64,000 nucleotides of DNA from Chryseosolibacter histidinae (GTDB lineage: Bacteria > Bacteroidota > Bacteroidia > Cytophagales > Cyclobacteriaceae), in assembly GCF_018598225.1 (NCBI RefSeq), contig NZ_JAHESF010000003.1:186001-250000 (forward strand), written 5' to 3'. The position numbers were made by a program, and so were the translations under genes. Every line of letters starts with the position of its first letter. Positions within the stretch are counted from its first letter, which is position 1. Below, one piece after another: positions 8,920 to 17,807 of the stretch. The notes beneath the pieces are model-generated. The model was not told the DNA's origin. It ran no database searches and saw only the letters and a list, made by a program, of their open reading frames with translations.

Positions 8920-9024
8920 ATGATCGTTGTTTTTACCAGCATCGTCATGTTCTATGCCCTCCTCTTCTGGAATGCCGACCGATTTAATAGAATGGCAGCA
9001 GCACAAAAAACCAGTAGGCAGTAG
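8920..9024 (+). CDS. Possible 34-residue hydrophobic peptide
   Basis: A short reading frame beginning MIVVFTSIVMFYALLFW, one plausible transmembrane helix, in the otherwise gene-free 398-bp space upstream of the protease. Its last codons run into the CAGTAGGCAGTAGGC word repeat, which supplies the stop. There is no clear ribosome binding site (not informative in Bacteroidota). It may be a real small membrane protein or a chance frame. The rest of 8726-8919 shows only an AT-rich presumed promoter region for the divergent protease. Confidence 0.3.
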   Translation: MIVVFTSIVMFYALLFWNADRFNRMAAAQKTSRQ

Positions 9025-9120
9025 GCGAAATCGCAATAGGCAATAGGGCGAACTAGGTACGAAGTACGAGATACGAAGTACGTAGCCGATCTCCGATCGA
9101 AGACCCTCCTTACTCCTTAA
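9011..9120. repeat. Iterated-word intergenic element (CAGTAGG / GTACGAAGTACG / CTTACT words)
   Basis: Three word families follow each other. CAGTAGGCAGTAGGC...CAATAGGCAATAGG is at 9012-9047, then GTACGAAGTACG at 9057-9068 with a second TACGAAGTACG at 9072-9082, then CTTACTCCTTAATTCTTACTTCTTACT up to about 9120. It ends at the stop codon of the minus-strand gene at 9124. A fragment of the second family (CGTACTTCGTAC) recurs near 11720. Not coding; possibly a 3'-end or mobile repeat. Confidence 0.65.
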
Positions 9121-9123
9121 TTC

Positions 9124-10065
9124 TTACTTCTTACTACTTTTCAAAGGGGGTTTCACATAAAACTCGGCCATGAAAGTCAGCCCTGATTTATTCACCGGGA
9201 GGGAGTTACAGGGGAGCTCGAGCTTCAGGTTGCGGCGGTATCCGGAAGATATTTCCAGGCCTGCATATTTGCCGAGAGACCTGTTGTAGGCAACGCCGAG
9301 ATCCACATCCGTTCTCCTGAAATCATTCAACCGGTTTTCGGCATCCCGCAGGGTATACGTTCTTGACGATGCGTCGGCCTTCACGTAAAAGATATCGTTG
9401 GGGGTAATGTTCCGGCGCCAGGCAATTTTGTGCGGCAGGCTGATCTCCACACCCGAAGTAGCCGAAAAGTTGTAGTTGAACACCAGCACCGGCAGCGCAT
9501 TGAAACGGTTGTATCCTTTGCTCACCATTAACCCGTAGCCCACCTCTTTCCGCGCCGATCTTTTGTTCAGGAACAGTGCCGTGGCAGTAACGCTCACAGG
9601 AATGCGACTGTCCGGCACATCGGCCAGGTTTCCGCTGCGGTTAATATTGATATTGCCAACGAACCATGAAGCGCTGTCGAAATGGTAACAGGTGCGAAGA
9701 TCCAGCGCCATAGACCGCAGGTTCCAATGCGATACAGCATTGACCTCCGATGAAGGGCTCTGGTTGAACTCCAGTTGTTCCGTTCTGTATTGGGGAGCCG
9801 CTAAAATATAAAACCCGGATTTCAGCATCAGGGGCACCCACGCCTTGAAATAGAGGTCTTCCTGGTTATACCGCGCCAGCGAACCATTGCTCGTCTGCAG
9901 CGATCGCCCTGGCGCCTGTGTATGCCTGATGGTAAGGAATTTCGAGGGAGCCATCCCAGGGAGTCCCGGCTTGGCAAGCTGGCAGAAACAAACGTGATTT
10001 AAAGCCACCAGCGAAAGGGCGAGTACAAACCGGTAATCCGATACACTGTGCCTGGAAAGCTTCAT
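9124..10065 (-). CDS. Secreted hypothetical protein, probable outer-membrane beta-barrel
   Basis: I do not recognise the family. From the chosen ATG it has 313 residues; the start at 10065 gives a proper signal peptide (MKLSRHSVSDYRF then a hydrophobic stretch ending FCQ), while the frame open to 10113 would put 16 polar residues before it. The mature part alternates polar and aromatic residues in strand-like segments (YHFDSASWFVGNI, VGYGLMVSKGY, AYNRSLGKYAGLEISSGYRRNL) and ends in FMAEFYVKP, compatible with an outer-membrane barrel. It stands alone, with an iterated-word repeat at its 3' side. Confidence 0.6.
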   Translation of the reverse strand: MKLSRHSVSDYRFVLALSLVALNHVCFCQLAKPGLPGMAPSKFLTIRHTQAPGRSLQTSNGSLARYNQEDLYFKAWVPLMLKSGFYILAAPQYRTEQLEFNQSPSSEVNAVSHWNLRSMALDLRTCYHFDSASWFVGNININRSGNLADVPDSRIPVSVTATALFLNKRSARKEVGYGLMVSKGYNRFNALPVLVFNYNFSATSGVEISLPHKIAWRRNITPNDIFYVKADASSRTYTLRDAENRLNDFRRTDVDLGVAYNRSLGKYAGLEISSGYRRNLKLELPCNSLPVNKSGLTFMAEFYVKPPLKSSKK

Positions 10066-10361
10066 TCGTTGGTTTTGATTTAGGGATTGCCCGGTCTTAT
10101 ATACTTTAAGCAAAGTAAAGATAACAAGTAATTCCCGGATACTTTTTGATCAAAGGGCCCCGGCAACTAACAATGTCAGTATTTCCGGGCTTTCTGAACT
10201 TATTTACCCGCAGACACTGCGATCTATACAATAATGGTGCCTTTAAAGGACTATTATTCAGTCCTTCTACCCTTCCGGGGATTAAAAACATCATTTTATG
10301 CCTTGCTCCGGCGTTTTCTGACCCGTTTCCGGGAAACCTTCGAACGAACAGGTGACCTCCG

Positions 10362-11459
10362 TTATTGTGTTACATAGGCCGTCACAGGCTGGATCGTTCC
10401 ATCGGGGTTGTAATGAAGCTCGGTCACTTTCACATTGCGAAGGTGTGTTTTGCCAGAAAGCTGAACATCGTGATAGAACAGGTACCACTTACCCTTGATC
10501 TCCACAATGGAATGGTGATTGGTCCACCCCTCTACGGGATGCAGCACCACCCCCTTGTACGTGAAAGGCCCGTAGGGTGAATCGCCGATAGCGTAATTGA
10601 TAAAATGGGTGTCTCCGGTGGAGTAGGAGAAATAATACTTGCCGTTATACTTGTGCATCCATGCTGCTTCGAAGAAACGTTTGTCGTTTTGTGCTTCCGT
10701 GAAAGTTTTGCCATTCTCGTCCACCAGCTTGATCTCCTTCACATCGTCCGCAAATGACTTCATGTCTTTGGAGAGCTTTGCCACCCGGGGAAGGATAGCC
10801 TGCTCCTCCCCTTTCCGCAAGGCGCCGTTCGCGTCGTAGGTGTTGTTGTTCCAGCGCTGCAGCTGTCCGCCCCAGATTCCGCCAAAGTACATGTAAAACG
10901 TTCCGTCATCGTCTTTAAAAACCGCGGGATCGATACTATAGCTTCCCTTGATAGGATTTTTTTCAGCCACAAAAGGACCTTCAGGTTTTTTGCTTGTAGC
11001 CACGCCGATCCGGAATACATCCTGCTTATCTTTTACAGGAAAGTACAGGTAATACGTGCCATTTGCGAACGCAGCATCCGGAGCCCAAAGCTGCCTTCCT
11101 GCCCAGGGAATATCTTTGATACCCAGGGCAACGCCGTTGTCGGTGATAGCGCCTCCCACAGAATCCATGGAAAGGATATGATAATCGCGCATATCAAAAT
11201 GATCACCGTTGTCGTTCTCAGGCACACCTGCCTCGATATCGTGCGAAGGATAAATGTAAATTTTACCGTTAAACACATGCGCAGAAGGATCGGCCGTATA
11301 AATGTCGCTTATCAGTGGTTGCGAGATAGGCTGCGGTTTTGCGGCTACTTTTACCGTATCACTTTTTGCCTCGGTAGTACTTTCTGTTTTTGTACCACAG
11401 GCATTCAGAAGCAGAAGGCCCGCTAAAACTAGTGCGCTGGTTTGCTGGGTCGGTGTCAT
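10362..11459 (-). CDS. Glycoside hydrolase family 43 lipoprotein
   Basis: Predicted arabinan- or xylan-acting hydrolase with a five-bladed propeller, 365 residues. The lipobox ends at C21 (LLNAC). The GH43 catalytic triad fits: base D57 in TADPSAH, pKa modulator D177 in SIDPAVF and acid E264 in RFFEAAW; WAPDAAF (125-131) is the usual second-blade motif. It is divergently placed from the ECF sigma gene at 12040, with a 580-bp space that holds operator-like repeats. It lies outside the PUL further right but probably adds to the same arabinose-polymer metabolism. Subfamily and exact bond are not assigned. Confidence 0.85.
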   Translation of the reverse strand: MTPTQQTSALVLAGLLLLNACGTKTESTTEAKSDTVKVAAKPQPISQPLISDIYTADPSAHVFNGKIYIYPSHDIEAGVPENDNGDHFDMRDYHILSMDSVGGAITDNGVALGIKDIPWAGRQLWAPDAAFANGTYYLYFPVKDKQDVFRIGVATSKKPEGPFVAEKNPIKGSYSIDPAVFKDDDGTFYMYFGGIWGGQLQRWNNNTYDANGALRKGEEQAILPRVAKLSKDMKSFADDVKEIKLVDENGKTFTEAQNDKRFFEAAWMHKYNGKYYFSYSTGDTHFINYAIGDSPYGPFTYKGVVLHPVEGWTNHHSIVEIKGKWYLFYHDVQLSGKTHLRNVKVTELHYNPDGTIQPVTAYVTQ

Positions 11460-11649
11460 AGGTATTTAGGTGTAAATTATCGCTTTAAATAATATCGTCA
11501 CAGGCGCTCCCGCCAAGATCAGTTGCAGCACGGTATGACTAGACGTCCGGTGGGATACCGATTGTGCGGATCGATCTCTCCGGATCACCGATGACAATAT
11601 AAATATACTTTCGTAAAAAGTGTCTGAATGACACGAAAGTTGAGCAAGT

Positions 11650-11701
11650 TTATGCAACACTTCCAATTGTTGCATATAAACATTTGAAGTTTGTTGCATA
11701 A
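11650..11701. promoter_or_regulatory. Three TGTTGCATA boxes upstream of the GH43 gene
   Basis: TGTTGCATA is found at 11668-11676 and 11692-11700 on the plus strand and as TATGCAACA at 11651-11659 on the other. The outer pair, TTATGCAACA (11650-11659) and TGTTGCATAA (11692-11701), is a perfect 10-nt inverted repeat. They lie about 190-240 bp before the GH43 start and 340-390 bp before the sigma gene, a fair position for a transcription-factor operator. The binding protein is unknown. Confidence 0.5.
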
Positions 11702-11702
11702 C

Positions 11703-11875
11703 TTAGGATCATCAGCCATCGTACTTCGTACCTCCCGCCTCCGCTAAAGCTACAGCAGTCACGTGTAAATCGTACCTCAACCTGTGGATCTCTATCGCAA
11801 AAAAACTATATCGTTCCAGGTGCATGCTGGCAAGGCTTTATACCTAAGTTAAGCGCTGAGTTTAGGATCATCAGC
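11703..11875 (+). repeat. 14-bp direct repeat in the long intergenic region
   Basis: TTAGGATCATCAGC occurs at 11703-11717 (beginning CTTAGG) and again at 11862-11875, about 159 bp apart. The space between holds a CGTACTTCGTAC word (near 11720) and no reading frame worth calling. The rest of 11876-12039 is AT-rich and presumably holds the promoter of the sigma factor gene; no clear consensus was identified. Confidence 0.4.
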
Positions 11876-12039
11876 ACTGAAATGCATCTTTTTAACTGGT
11901 CCAACGATTATTGTAAGTAACGAGACACAATTGTTCCTGAAAGAAGTATCCATTCTCTTTGCGCTCAATGAAAGAATTGAAATCTTCCTGCGTTTCCTAT
12001 TTTTACGTCTAAAACCACAAGAGCTTGTTACCTGACGAC

Positions 12040-12588
12040 ATGACCATCATCGCACAGATCAGGAGCGGTGATCTCAAAGCGTACGAAAGTATCTTCCATG
12101 CGTACTACGAAGCATTGTGCCTTTTCGCCAAAAAAATGCTGGGCGATATGGACAAGGCAAGAGACGTAGCGCAGGATGTTTTTGTCACCCTGTACGCCAG
12201 CAAAGAAACACTGCAGATCAACACCTCGCTTAAATCATACCTGTTCAAATGCGTGTATAACGCCTGCCTGAATAACCTCAAACAACAGACCGTATACGCG
12301 CATCACCACGAGTACCTGAAGAAAACAACGGCCTTCATCGATGACCATGACGCTCTGCTAAAAGCCGAGCTCGAAGAACGGATCCGCATAGCCGTGGAAT
12401 CGCTGCCCGGTCAATGCCAGCGGATATTCAAAATGAACCGCTACGAGGGCAAAAAGAACAGCGAGATCGCCACCGAGCTTGGCATTTCTATCCGCACCGT
12501 TGAAACGCAGATCAGCAAAGCCCTGAACATGCTGCGCGCCAACCTGGTCGACTACTTATCACTGATTTTAATATCACTGATCGTCTGA
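12040..12588 (+). CDS. ECF-type RNA polymerase sigma factor
   Basis: Alternative sigma factor of the Bacteroidota FecI-like group, 182 residues from the ATG at 12040; a TTG at 12025 would add five residues. Region 2 is visible in DKARDVAQDVFVTLY, with preceding core-binding helices. Region 4 is LPGQCQRIFKMNRYEGKKNSEIATEL followed by the recognition helix SIRTVETQISKAL. The tail is hydrophobic (LSLILISLIV). A FecR anti-sigma and a receptor with an STN domain follow, so it should respond to ligand uptake and direct transcription of this cluster. Confidence 0.92.
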   Translation: MTIIAQIRSGDLKAYESIFHAYYEALCLFAKKMLGDMDKARDVAQDVFVTLYASKETLQINTSLKSYLFKCVYNACLNNLKQQTVYAHHHEYLKKTTAFIDDHDALLKAELEERIRIAVESLPGQCQRIFKMNRYEGKKNSEIATELGISIRTVETQISKALNMLRANLVDYLSLILISLIV

Positions 12589-12639
12589 AAAATATTTTTT
12601 ATCTGCGTACGTGTAACGCTTCACTCACTTGTCTTGCTT

Positions 12640-13644
12640 ATGAATACAGAAATGAATAATTCCTTTGGCCATATCGATCCCGAGCTGCTGGTTCGTCTTC
12701 TTGCAGGAGAATGCACGGAACAGGAGCGGCAAACGGTAGACCGTTGGCTAGAGGCCGATCCTGCGAACAGAACTTATTTCAAAGAGCTCTCAACGTTGTG
12801 GAATACCAGCGAGCCACCGGGATCTTTTCAAAAAGAATGGTTGAAGGAGGACTGGCGCAAAGTTCAGTCACGCATCGATGAGATACGGATCAAATTGCCG
12901 AACAAGGTCGCGAAACAAAGAAGTCTCGTCTACACTTTGGCGCGATTGGCCGCAGTTATTGTTTTGGGTATCGGCATTTACTTCTTTGCCCGGCAACTAT
13001 CCAGCGAAACGCCCTTACAAAAAACTATCGCTTCTGCCGGGATGACAACGCTAATCCTGCCCGACGGCTCGAAAGTGAGTCTGAATACCAACGCAAAACT
13101 TACCTATCCCGAAACATTCGACACCGAAAACCGGGAAGTGACACTGCAAGGCGAAGCGTTTTTCGAGATCACGCCCGACGTTAAAAAACCTTTCCTGATA
13201 AGAACGGACAACGTTACCACTGAAGTTGTTGGCACTTCCTTTAGCGTGAACAGCAACACAAGCCGTGTCGTGGTCACCGTGGTAACAGGCAAAGTGATGC
13301 TCTATGAAGACAGGCATTCAGCCATTGCCATGATCGCAGGTGAGCAAGGGGTCTACAACGACAAAATCCTGGAAAAGAGGATCAATACGGATCTCAATTT
13401 CCTGTCGTGGAAAACCAACATTCTCACTTTCCAGAATACACCCTTAACAAAAGTGGTTGATGACCTCAACCGTCATTATGGTCGGCAGCTCCGGATCGCA
13501 TCGGATACGCTCGAGCATTGCACGTTGACCTCCACATTCCAGCATCAAACACTCGAAGAGATCCTCCGGGAGCTTCAGGTATTGTTCTCGATTGAAATTG
13601 ACAGAAGTGACGACACGATCATCCTGAAGGGTAACGGTTGTTGA
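12640..13644 (+). CDS. FecR family anti-sigma factor
   Basis: Inner-membrane regulator that holds the upstream sigma factor until the receptor signals. 334 residues from the ATG at 12640 (a TTG six bases earlier is less likely). There is a cytoplasmic N-terminal part with the zinc-less anti-sigma-like helices (about 10-60), one transmembrane helix at about 100-118, a periplasmic FecR domain (about 130-225, with SAGMTTLILPDGSKVSLNTNA-type motif) and a C-terminal DUF4974 module (about 260-330). It follows the sigma gene by 51 bp and precedes the receptor by about 50 bp, so all are likely cotranscribed. Confidence 0.92.
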   Translation: MNTEMNNSFGHIDPELLVRLLAGECTEQERQTVDRWLEADPANRTYFKELSTLWNTSEPPGSFQKEWLKEDWRKVQSRIDEIRIKLPNKVAKQRSLVYTLARLAAVIVLGIGIYFFARQLSSETPLQKTIASAGMTTLILPDGSKVSLNTNAKLTYPETFDTENREVTLQGEAFFEITPDVKKPFLIRTDNVTTEVVGTSFSVNSNTSRVVVTVVTGKVMLYEDRHSAIAMIAGEQGVYNDKILEKRINTDLNFLSWKTNILTFQNTPLTKVVDDLNRHYGRQLRIASDTLEHCTLTSTFQHQTLEEILRELQVLFSIEIDRSDDTIILKGNGC

Positions 13645-13694
13645 CAAAGCATGAGGTGATCTTATGTCGTGCCCGTTGAAAATTCACATAGTGT

Positions 13695-16274
13695 ATGTAT
13701 ATAAGGATTGCCTTTTTAGTTTTGATGTCTGTCTCACACACACTTCTTTATGGCCAGACCTTGCTCGACAAAGAGGTCCGGCTCGATCATTTTACAGGAA
13801 CCACCGGTAACATCCTCGACCTGATCAGTAAGCAGGGTGGATTTACTTTTGCCCACAGCAACCACATTGATATTGGCCGAAAGGTGACGATAGAAGCAGG
13901 AAACGCGACGGTGCGCACCTGGCTCGACAGGATCTTCGGAGCAGGCAAAATTGATTATGTGGTGAGCCAGAACAAGATCATTTTACGCCCCCGCGATAAA
14001 GCAAAAAGTACGGGCAACCTTCATACCATCAGCGGCTACGTCAAAGATGCCAAGACCGGCGAAGCGCTCATTGGTGTGAACGTGATCATCCAGGAGCTGG
14101 CTTCGGTAGGTGCAACCACCAACGCATACGGGTTCTATTCCATCACGGTGGCCGCCGGCAACTACACCGCTGCTGCACAATTCATCGGGTATGAGACAAA
14201 GTCTGTCGCTGTTGAGCTGACACAAAATGTAAAAGTGGATTTCGAGATCCAGGAAAATGTCACACAACTGGATGTTGTTGAAGTAACCGCAGAAAAGGAA
14301 GACGCTAACGTCACCGACCTGACCATGGGTGTTACCAAAATAGATATGAAAGAAGTGGACAAAATTCCCGTCATTTTTGGCGAAAAGGATATCCTGAAGA
14401 TCATCCAGCTTCGGCCAGGCGTCAAATCTGCAGGAGAAGGCAACAGCGGGTTTCATGTGCGCGGAGGTGCTGCGGATCAAAACCTCATTCTGCTGGACGA
14501 AGCCACCGTCTACAATGCTTCTCACCTGCTGGGATTTTTTTCTGTTTTTAACGGCGATGCGCTAAAAGATGTAACCCTTTATAAAAGTGGCCAGCCCGCT
14601 GAATTTGGCGGAAGGCTCTCTTCGGTGCTTGACATTCGTATGAAAGACGGCAACGATAAGAAGTTTGGCGTTGAAGGCGGCATCGACGTTATCGCTTCAC
14701 GCCTGAAACTGGAGGGACCCATCGCAAAAGGAAAAGGTTCTTTTATGATCTCCGGCAGAAGAACCTACGCAGACCTGTTTCTCGGGCTTTCGCCGGATAC
14801 TTCCGTCAGTCAGTCCACCATCTATTTCTACGACCTCAATGCAAAAGCCAATTACCGCATCGATGACAACAACCGGATCTACCTGTCAGGCTACTTCGGA
14901 AAAGATGTATTGGGCGATCCGGATGACCGCGGATACATCAAGTGGGGAAACGCCACGGGCACGGTTCGGTGGAATCACCTGTTCAGCGAAAAGATGTTCT
15001 CCAACACCTCACTGATCTTCAGCAACTATCATTACGACATCGATACAGACCTGGGCGGCGTGAAAGGAAAAGTGATCTCGCGGATCCAGGACTATAACTT
15101 CAAACAAGACTTTCAATATTTCCCCAACACCCAAAGTGAATTAAAGTTCGGTTTCAACTCCGTTTACCACCGGATCACCCCCGGCACCATCACTTCCACA
15201 AGCACCGAGGAAGCCAAGGGGTTTGACATCCCGCTCAAGCTTGCCTGGAACAACGCTGCCTATATTTCGCACCAATGGAAACCATCAAACATCTTCGGCC
15301 TGGAATACGGCGTGCGGCTTTCGTCATTCAGCATTTTAGGTCCTGGAACCTTTTATACTTACAACGCCTCCGGAGAAGCTGTCGATTCCACTTCTTACAG
15401 CAAGGGTGAGTTTGCAAAAACATACTTCAATGTCGAGCCCCGTGTGTCGGCCAGTTTTATGATCAACGACAGAAGCTCGATCAAAACTGCTTATGAAAGG
15501 AATACCCAAAACCTTCACCTGATCTCCAACGCAACATCCGATAACCCTACAGACCTTTGGATCCCCAGCAGCCTGAATGTAAAACCTCAGATCGGCGACC
15601 AGGTGTCCCTCGGTTATTTCCGGAATTTCCGTAACAACACGTATGAATTTTCTACAGAGGTCTACTACAGGCATCTTCAAAATCAGATCGACTACAAGGA
15701 TGGCGCAGAGCTCAACTTCAATGAGAACGTAGAGGCCGAGCTCCTGTTCGGCGAGGGCAGGGCGTATGGAATAGAATTTTTTCTGAAGAAACGGGTCGGC
15801 CGTTTAAACGGCTGGATCGGTTATACATTAGCCCGTACAGAAAAGAAGATCGCAGGAATAAACAACGGGCAATATTATCCCGCCAAGCAAGACCGCACCC
15901 ACGACATCTCCGTGGTGGGCATTTACGAGCTTTCAAAAAAACTGACCCTCTCGGCAACCTGGGTATACTATACTGGCAATGCGGTAACGTTCCCCAGTGG
16001 AAAATACGAGATAGACGGGCGGGTCTACAATTATTATACAGAACGCAATGGCTACCGCATGCCTGACTATCACCGGCTCGACATCGCGGTAACGTGGCTG
16101 AGAAAGAAAACAGAAAAATTCGAGTCGAGCTGGAATTTTTCATTGTACAACGCCTACGGCAGGCAAAACGCTTACGCCATCAACTTCAAGCCCTTGGATG
16201 CCGACAGAATGCAAGCCATTCAGACCACCTTGTTCCGCTGGGTTCCATCCATTTCCTACAATTTTAAATTCTAA
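13695..16274 (+). CDS. TonB-dependent outer-membrane receptor with STN signalling domain
   Basis: An 859-residue transducer-type receptor. Signal peptide to about residue 20; STN domain about 25-97 (contact site for FecR); CarboxypepD-regulatory-like beta domain about 110-190 (ISGYVKDAKTGEALIGVNV); plug domain about 195-320 including FHVRGGAADQNLILLDEATVY; then a 22-strand barrel ending in SISYNFKF. It is shorter than SusC and has no SusD partner; a DUF4249 lipoprotein follows 2 bp after its stop. The ligand cannot be read from the sequence; peptides or metal chelates are common for this DUF4249-paired type. Confidence 0.92.
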   Translation: MYIRIAFLVLMSVSHTLLYGQTLLDKEVRLDHFTGTTGNILDLISKQGGFTFAHSNHIDIGRKVTIEAGNATVRTWLDRIFGAGKIDYVVSQNKIILRPRDKAKSTGNLHTISGYVKDAKTGEALIGVNVIIQELASVGATTNAYGFYSITVAAGNYTAAAQFIGYETKSVAVELTQNVKVDFEIQENVTQLDVVEVTAEKEDANVTDLTMGVTKIDMKEVDKIPVIFGEKDILKIIQLRPGVKSAGEGNSGFHVRGGAADQNLILLDEATVYNASHLLGFFSVFNGDALKDVTLYKSGQPAEFGGRLSSVLDIRMKDGNDKKFGVEGGIDVIASRLKLEGPIAKGKGSFMISGRRTYADLFLGLSPDTSVSQSTIYFYDLNAKANYRIDDNNRIYLSGYFGKDVLGDPDDRGYIKWGNATGTVRWNHLFSEKMFSNTSLIFSNYHYDIDTDLGGVKGKVISRIQDYNFKQDFQYFPNTQSELKFGFNSVYHRITPGTITSTSTEEAKGFDIPLKLAWNNAAYISHQWKPSNIFGLEYGVRLSSFSILGPGTFYTYNASGEAVDSTSYSKGEFAKTYFNVEPRVSASFMINDRSSIKTAYERNTQNLHLISNATSDNPTDLWIPSSLNVKPQIGDQVSLGYFRNFRNNTYEFSTEVYYRHLQNQIDYKDGAELNFNENVEAELLFGEGRAYGIEFFLKKRVGRLNGWIGYTLARTEKKIAGINNGQYYPAKQDRTHDISVVGIYELSKKLTLSATWVYYTGNAVTFPSGKYEIDGRVYNYYTERNGYRMPDYHRLDIAVTWLRKKTEKFESSWNFSLYNAYGRQNAYAINFKPLDADRMQAIQTTLFRWVPSISYNFKF

Positions 16275-16276
16275 GT

Positions 16277-17071
16277 ATGAAAAGCAGCGCATTGTTCGCC
16301 ATTATTTCTTCTTGCCTTTTGTTTGCGTGCGAGATACCGATTACCATAGATCTCAATTCGTCAGATCCTAAAATTGTGATCGTTGGATCGATCGCAGATG
16401 TTTCGGGTGGCCATACCGTTAAAATCACGAAGACCGTGAACTTCGATGAAGCCAACGAGTTTCCAACAGTATCCGGTGCGTTGGTGACGATCAGCGATGA
16501 CGCCGGCAATGCTGAAACACTGACTGAAACATCACCTGGCATCTACAGCACCACATCGCTGCAAGGTGTGCCCGGCAGAACCTATACACTCGAGGTCACC
16601 GTGGAGGGAAGAACACACAAAGCCATCTCAACAATGCCTTTACCCGTGGAGATCGATTCAGTAACCGTTGGAAGAGGACAAGACATACCCATCGAAGCCA
16701 GTGTGACATTCCGCGATCCCGCAGGCATAGACAATTATTACCGGCTAACGCAGATCGCCGACGGGAACATCACACCCAATGGCATTGTAGATGATGACCG
16801 GTTACAGGATGGGGGCATCATCACCATCTCTGCGCCGGTAGTCACACGCAGCGGCAGCATCATGCCACGACCGGGCGATCAGGTTACCGTTATGCTCCAG
16901 TCGATCGATAAAAATGTTTACGAGTATATGAGAATGCTGTTCGAGCTCGAGCAGGAAGGCGTTCTCGGGCAAACCGCATTGTCGGCCAATCCTACCAGCA
17001 ACATCAACAATGGTGCGCTGGGTTATTTCAGCGCTTATTCCCGGTCTGTGAAAACCATTGTTGTTGAATAA
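16277..17071 (+). CDS. DUF4249 family lipoprotein
   Basis: A 264-residue surface or periplasmic lipoprotein with lipobox LLFAC (Cys at about residue 18). It matches DUF4249 in the opening IPITIDLNSSDPKIVIVGSIAD, the first-domain pattern VSGALVTISDDAG...SPGIYSTT and the ending IVVE. DUF4249 genes in Bacteroidota sit directly behind TonB receptors and may act as their lipoprotein partner in the way SusD serves SusC; that role is inferred. Only 2 bp separate it from the receptor. The gene converges with the LytTR regulator. Confidence 0.85.
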   Translation: MKSSALFAIISSCLLFACEIPITIDLNSSDPKIVIVGSIADVSGGHTVKITKTVNFDEANEFPTVSGALVTISDDAGNAETLTETSPGIYSTTSLQGVPGRTYTLEVTVEGRTHKAISTMPLPVEIDSVTVGRGQDIPIEASVTFRDPAGIDNYYRLTQIADGNITPNGIVDDDRLQDGGIITISAPVVTRSGSIMPRPGDQVTVMLQSIDKNVYEYMRMLFELEQEGVLGQTALSANPTSNINNGALGYFSAYSRSVKTIVVE

Positions 17072-17099
17072 GATCTTTTGTGACCAGGAAGATGCAACG

Positions 17100-17807
17100 C
17101 TACTTTATTCCGATAGCTTTGAAGAACTGCTCTTTGTAATTGGCGCCAATGGGGATCTCAATTTTGCCGATCATAACACGGTTTCCCTCGATCATGCGGA
17201 TCTTAGACTTATTGATGATGAATGAGCGATGAACCCGGATAAAATCAGGTTTCGGAAGTTGCTCTTCAAAGGCAGCGAATGTAATGGTAGTTGTGACTGT
17301 GCCCTGTCCGGCGACAATTTTCACATGATTGCCCTGCGCTTCCGCATACAGCACATCATCCGCATCGAATTTCAGGATCTTTCCTTCTGATTTGATAAAA
17401 AAAGAGTTGAGGTCTGAAGACTGCGAGACCATTTGTGACGGGTTCGATTGCGCGAGCTGCGCCTTTGCCTTGTCGACAGCCTGGATGAATCTCTCCAGCG
17501 AAAATGGTTTTAACAAATAATCGCACGCGCTGACATTAAATGCCTCGTGGGCGTATTCTTTATAGGCGGTGGTAAAAATAATTTGTGGTTGTTTTTTGAG
17601 TGTCTTCACAAACGCGAGGCCATCGAGGATCGGCATGTTGATATCCAGGAACAAGACATCCACATCTTTTTCCGATAATATCTGTTTGGCGGTCAGCGCA
17701 TCTCCGCACAACCCAATAACGTGAAGCTCCGGCAGGTAAGAGCAATACCGCTCCACGATCTGCCGGGCGATCGGTTCATCATCAACAATGAGGCATTCCA
17801 GTGTCAT
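17100..17807 (-). CDS. LytTR-type response regulator
   Basis: Two-component response regulator of 235 residues. The receiver domain (about 1-118) has acidic residues D9/D10 and E11, phospho-acceptor D55 in LFLDINMP and K104-region LLKPF. The C-terminal LytTR DNA-binding domain (about 135-235) has the typical DDVLYAEAQGNHVKI and FIRVHRSFIINKSKI motifs. It overlaps its kinase by 4 bp (ATGA), so the two are translationally coupled. Targets are not known. Confidence 0.95.
   Translation of the reverse strand: MTLECLIVDDEPIARQIVERYCSYLPELHVIGLCGDALTAKQILSEKDVDVLFLDINMPILDGLAFVKTLKKQPQIIFTTAYKEYAHEAFNVSACDYLLKPFSLERFIQAVDKAKAQLAQSNPSQMVSQSSDLNSFFIKSEGKILKFDADDVLYAEAQGNHVKIVAGQGTVTTTITFAAFEEQLPKPDFIRVHRSFIINKSKIRMIEGNRVMIGKIEIPIGANYKEQFFKAIGIK

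Noticed and set aside
9011-9120. CRISPR array
   Set aside because: The repeats are degenerate short words without constant-length unique spacers, and no cas genes are present.
13051-13317. Small minus-strand frames inside the FecR gene
   Set aside because: They are shadows of the FecR domain and show no features of their own.
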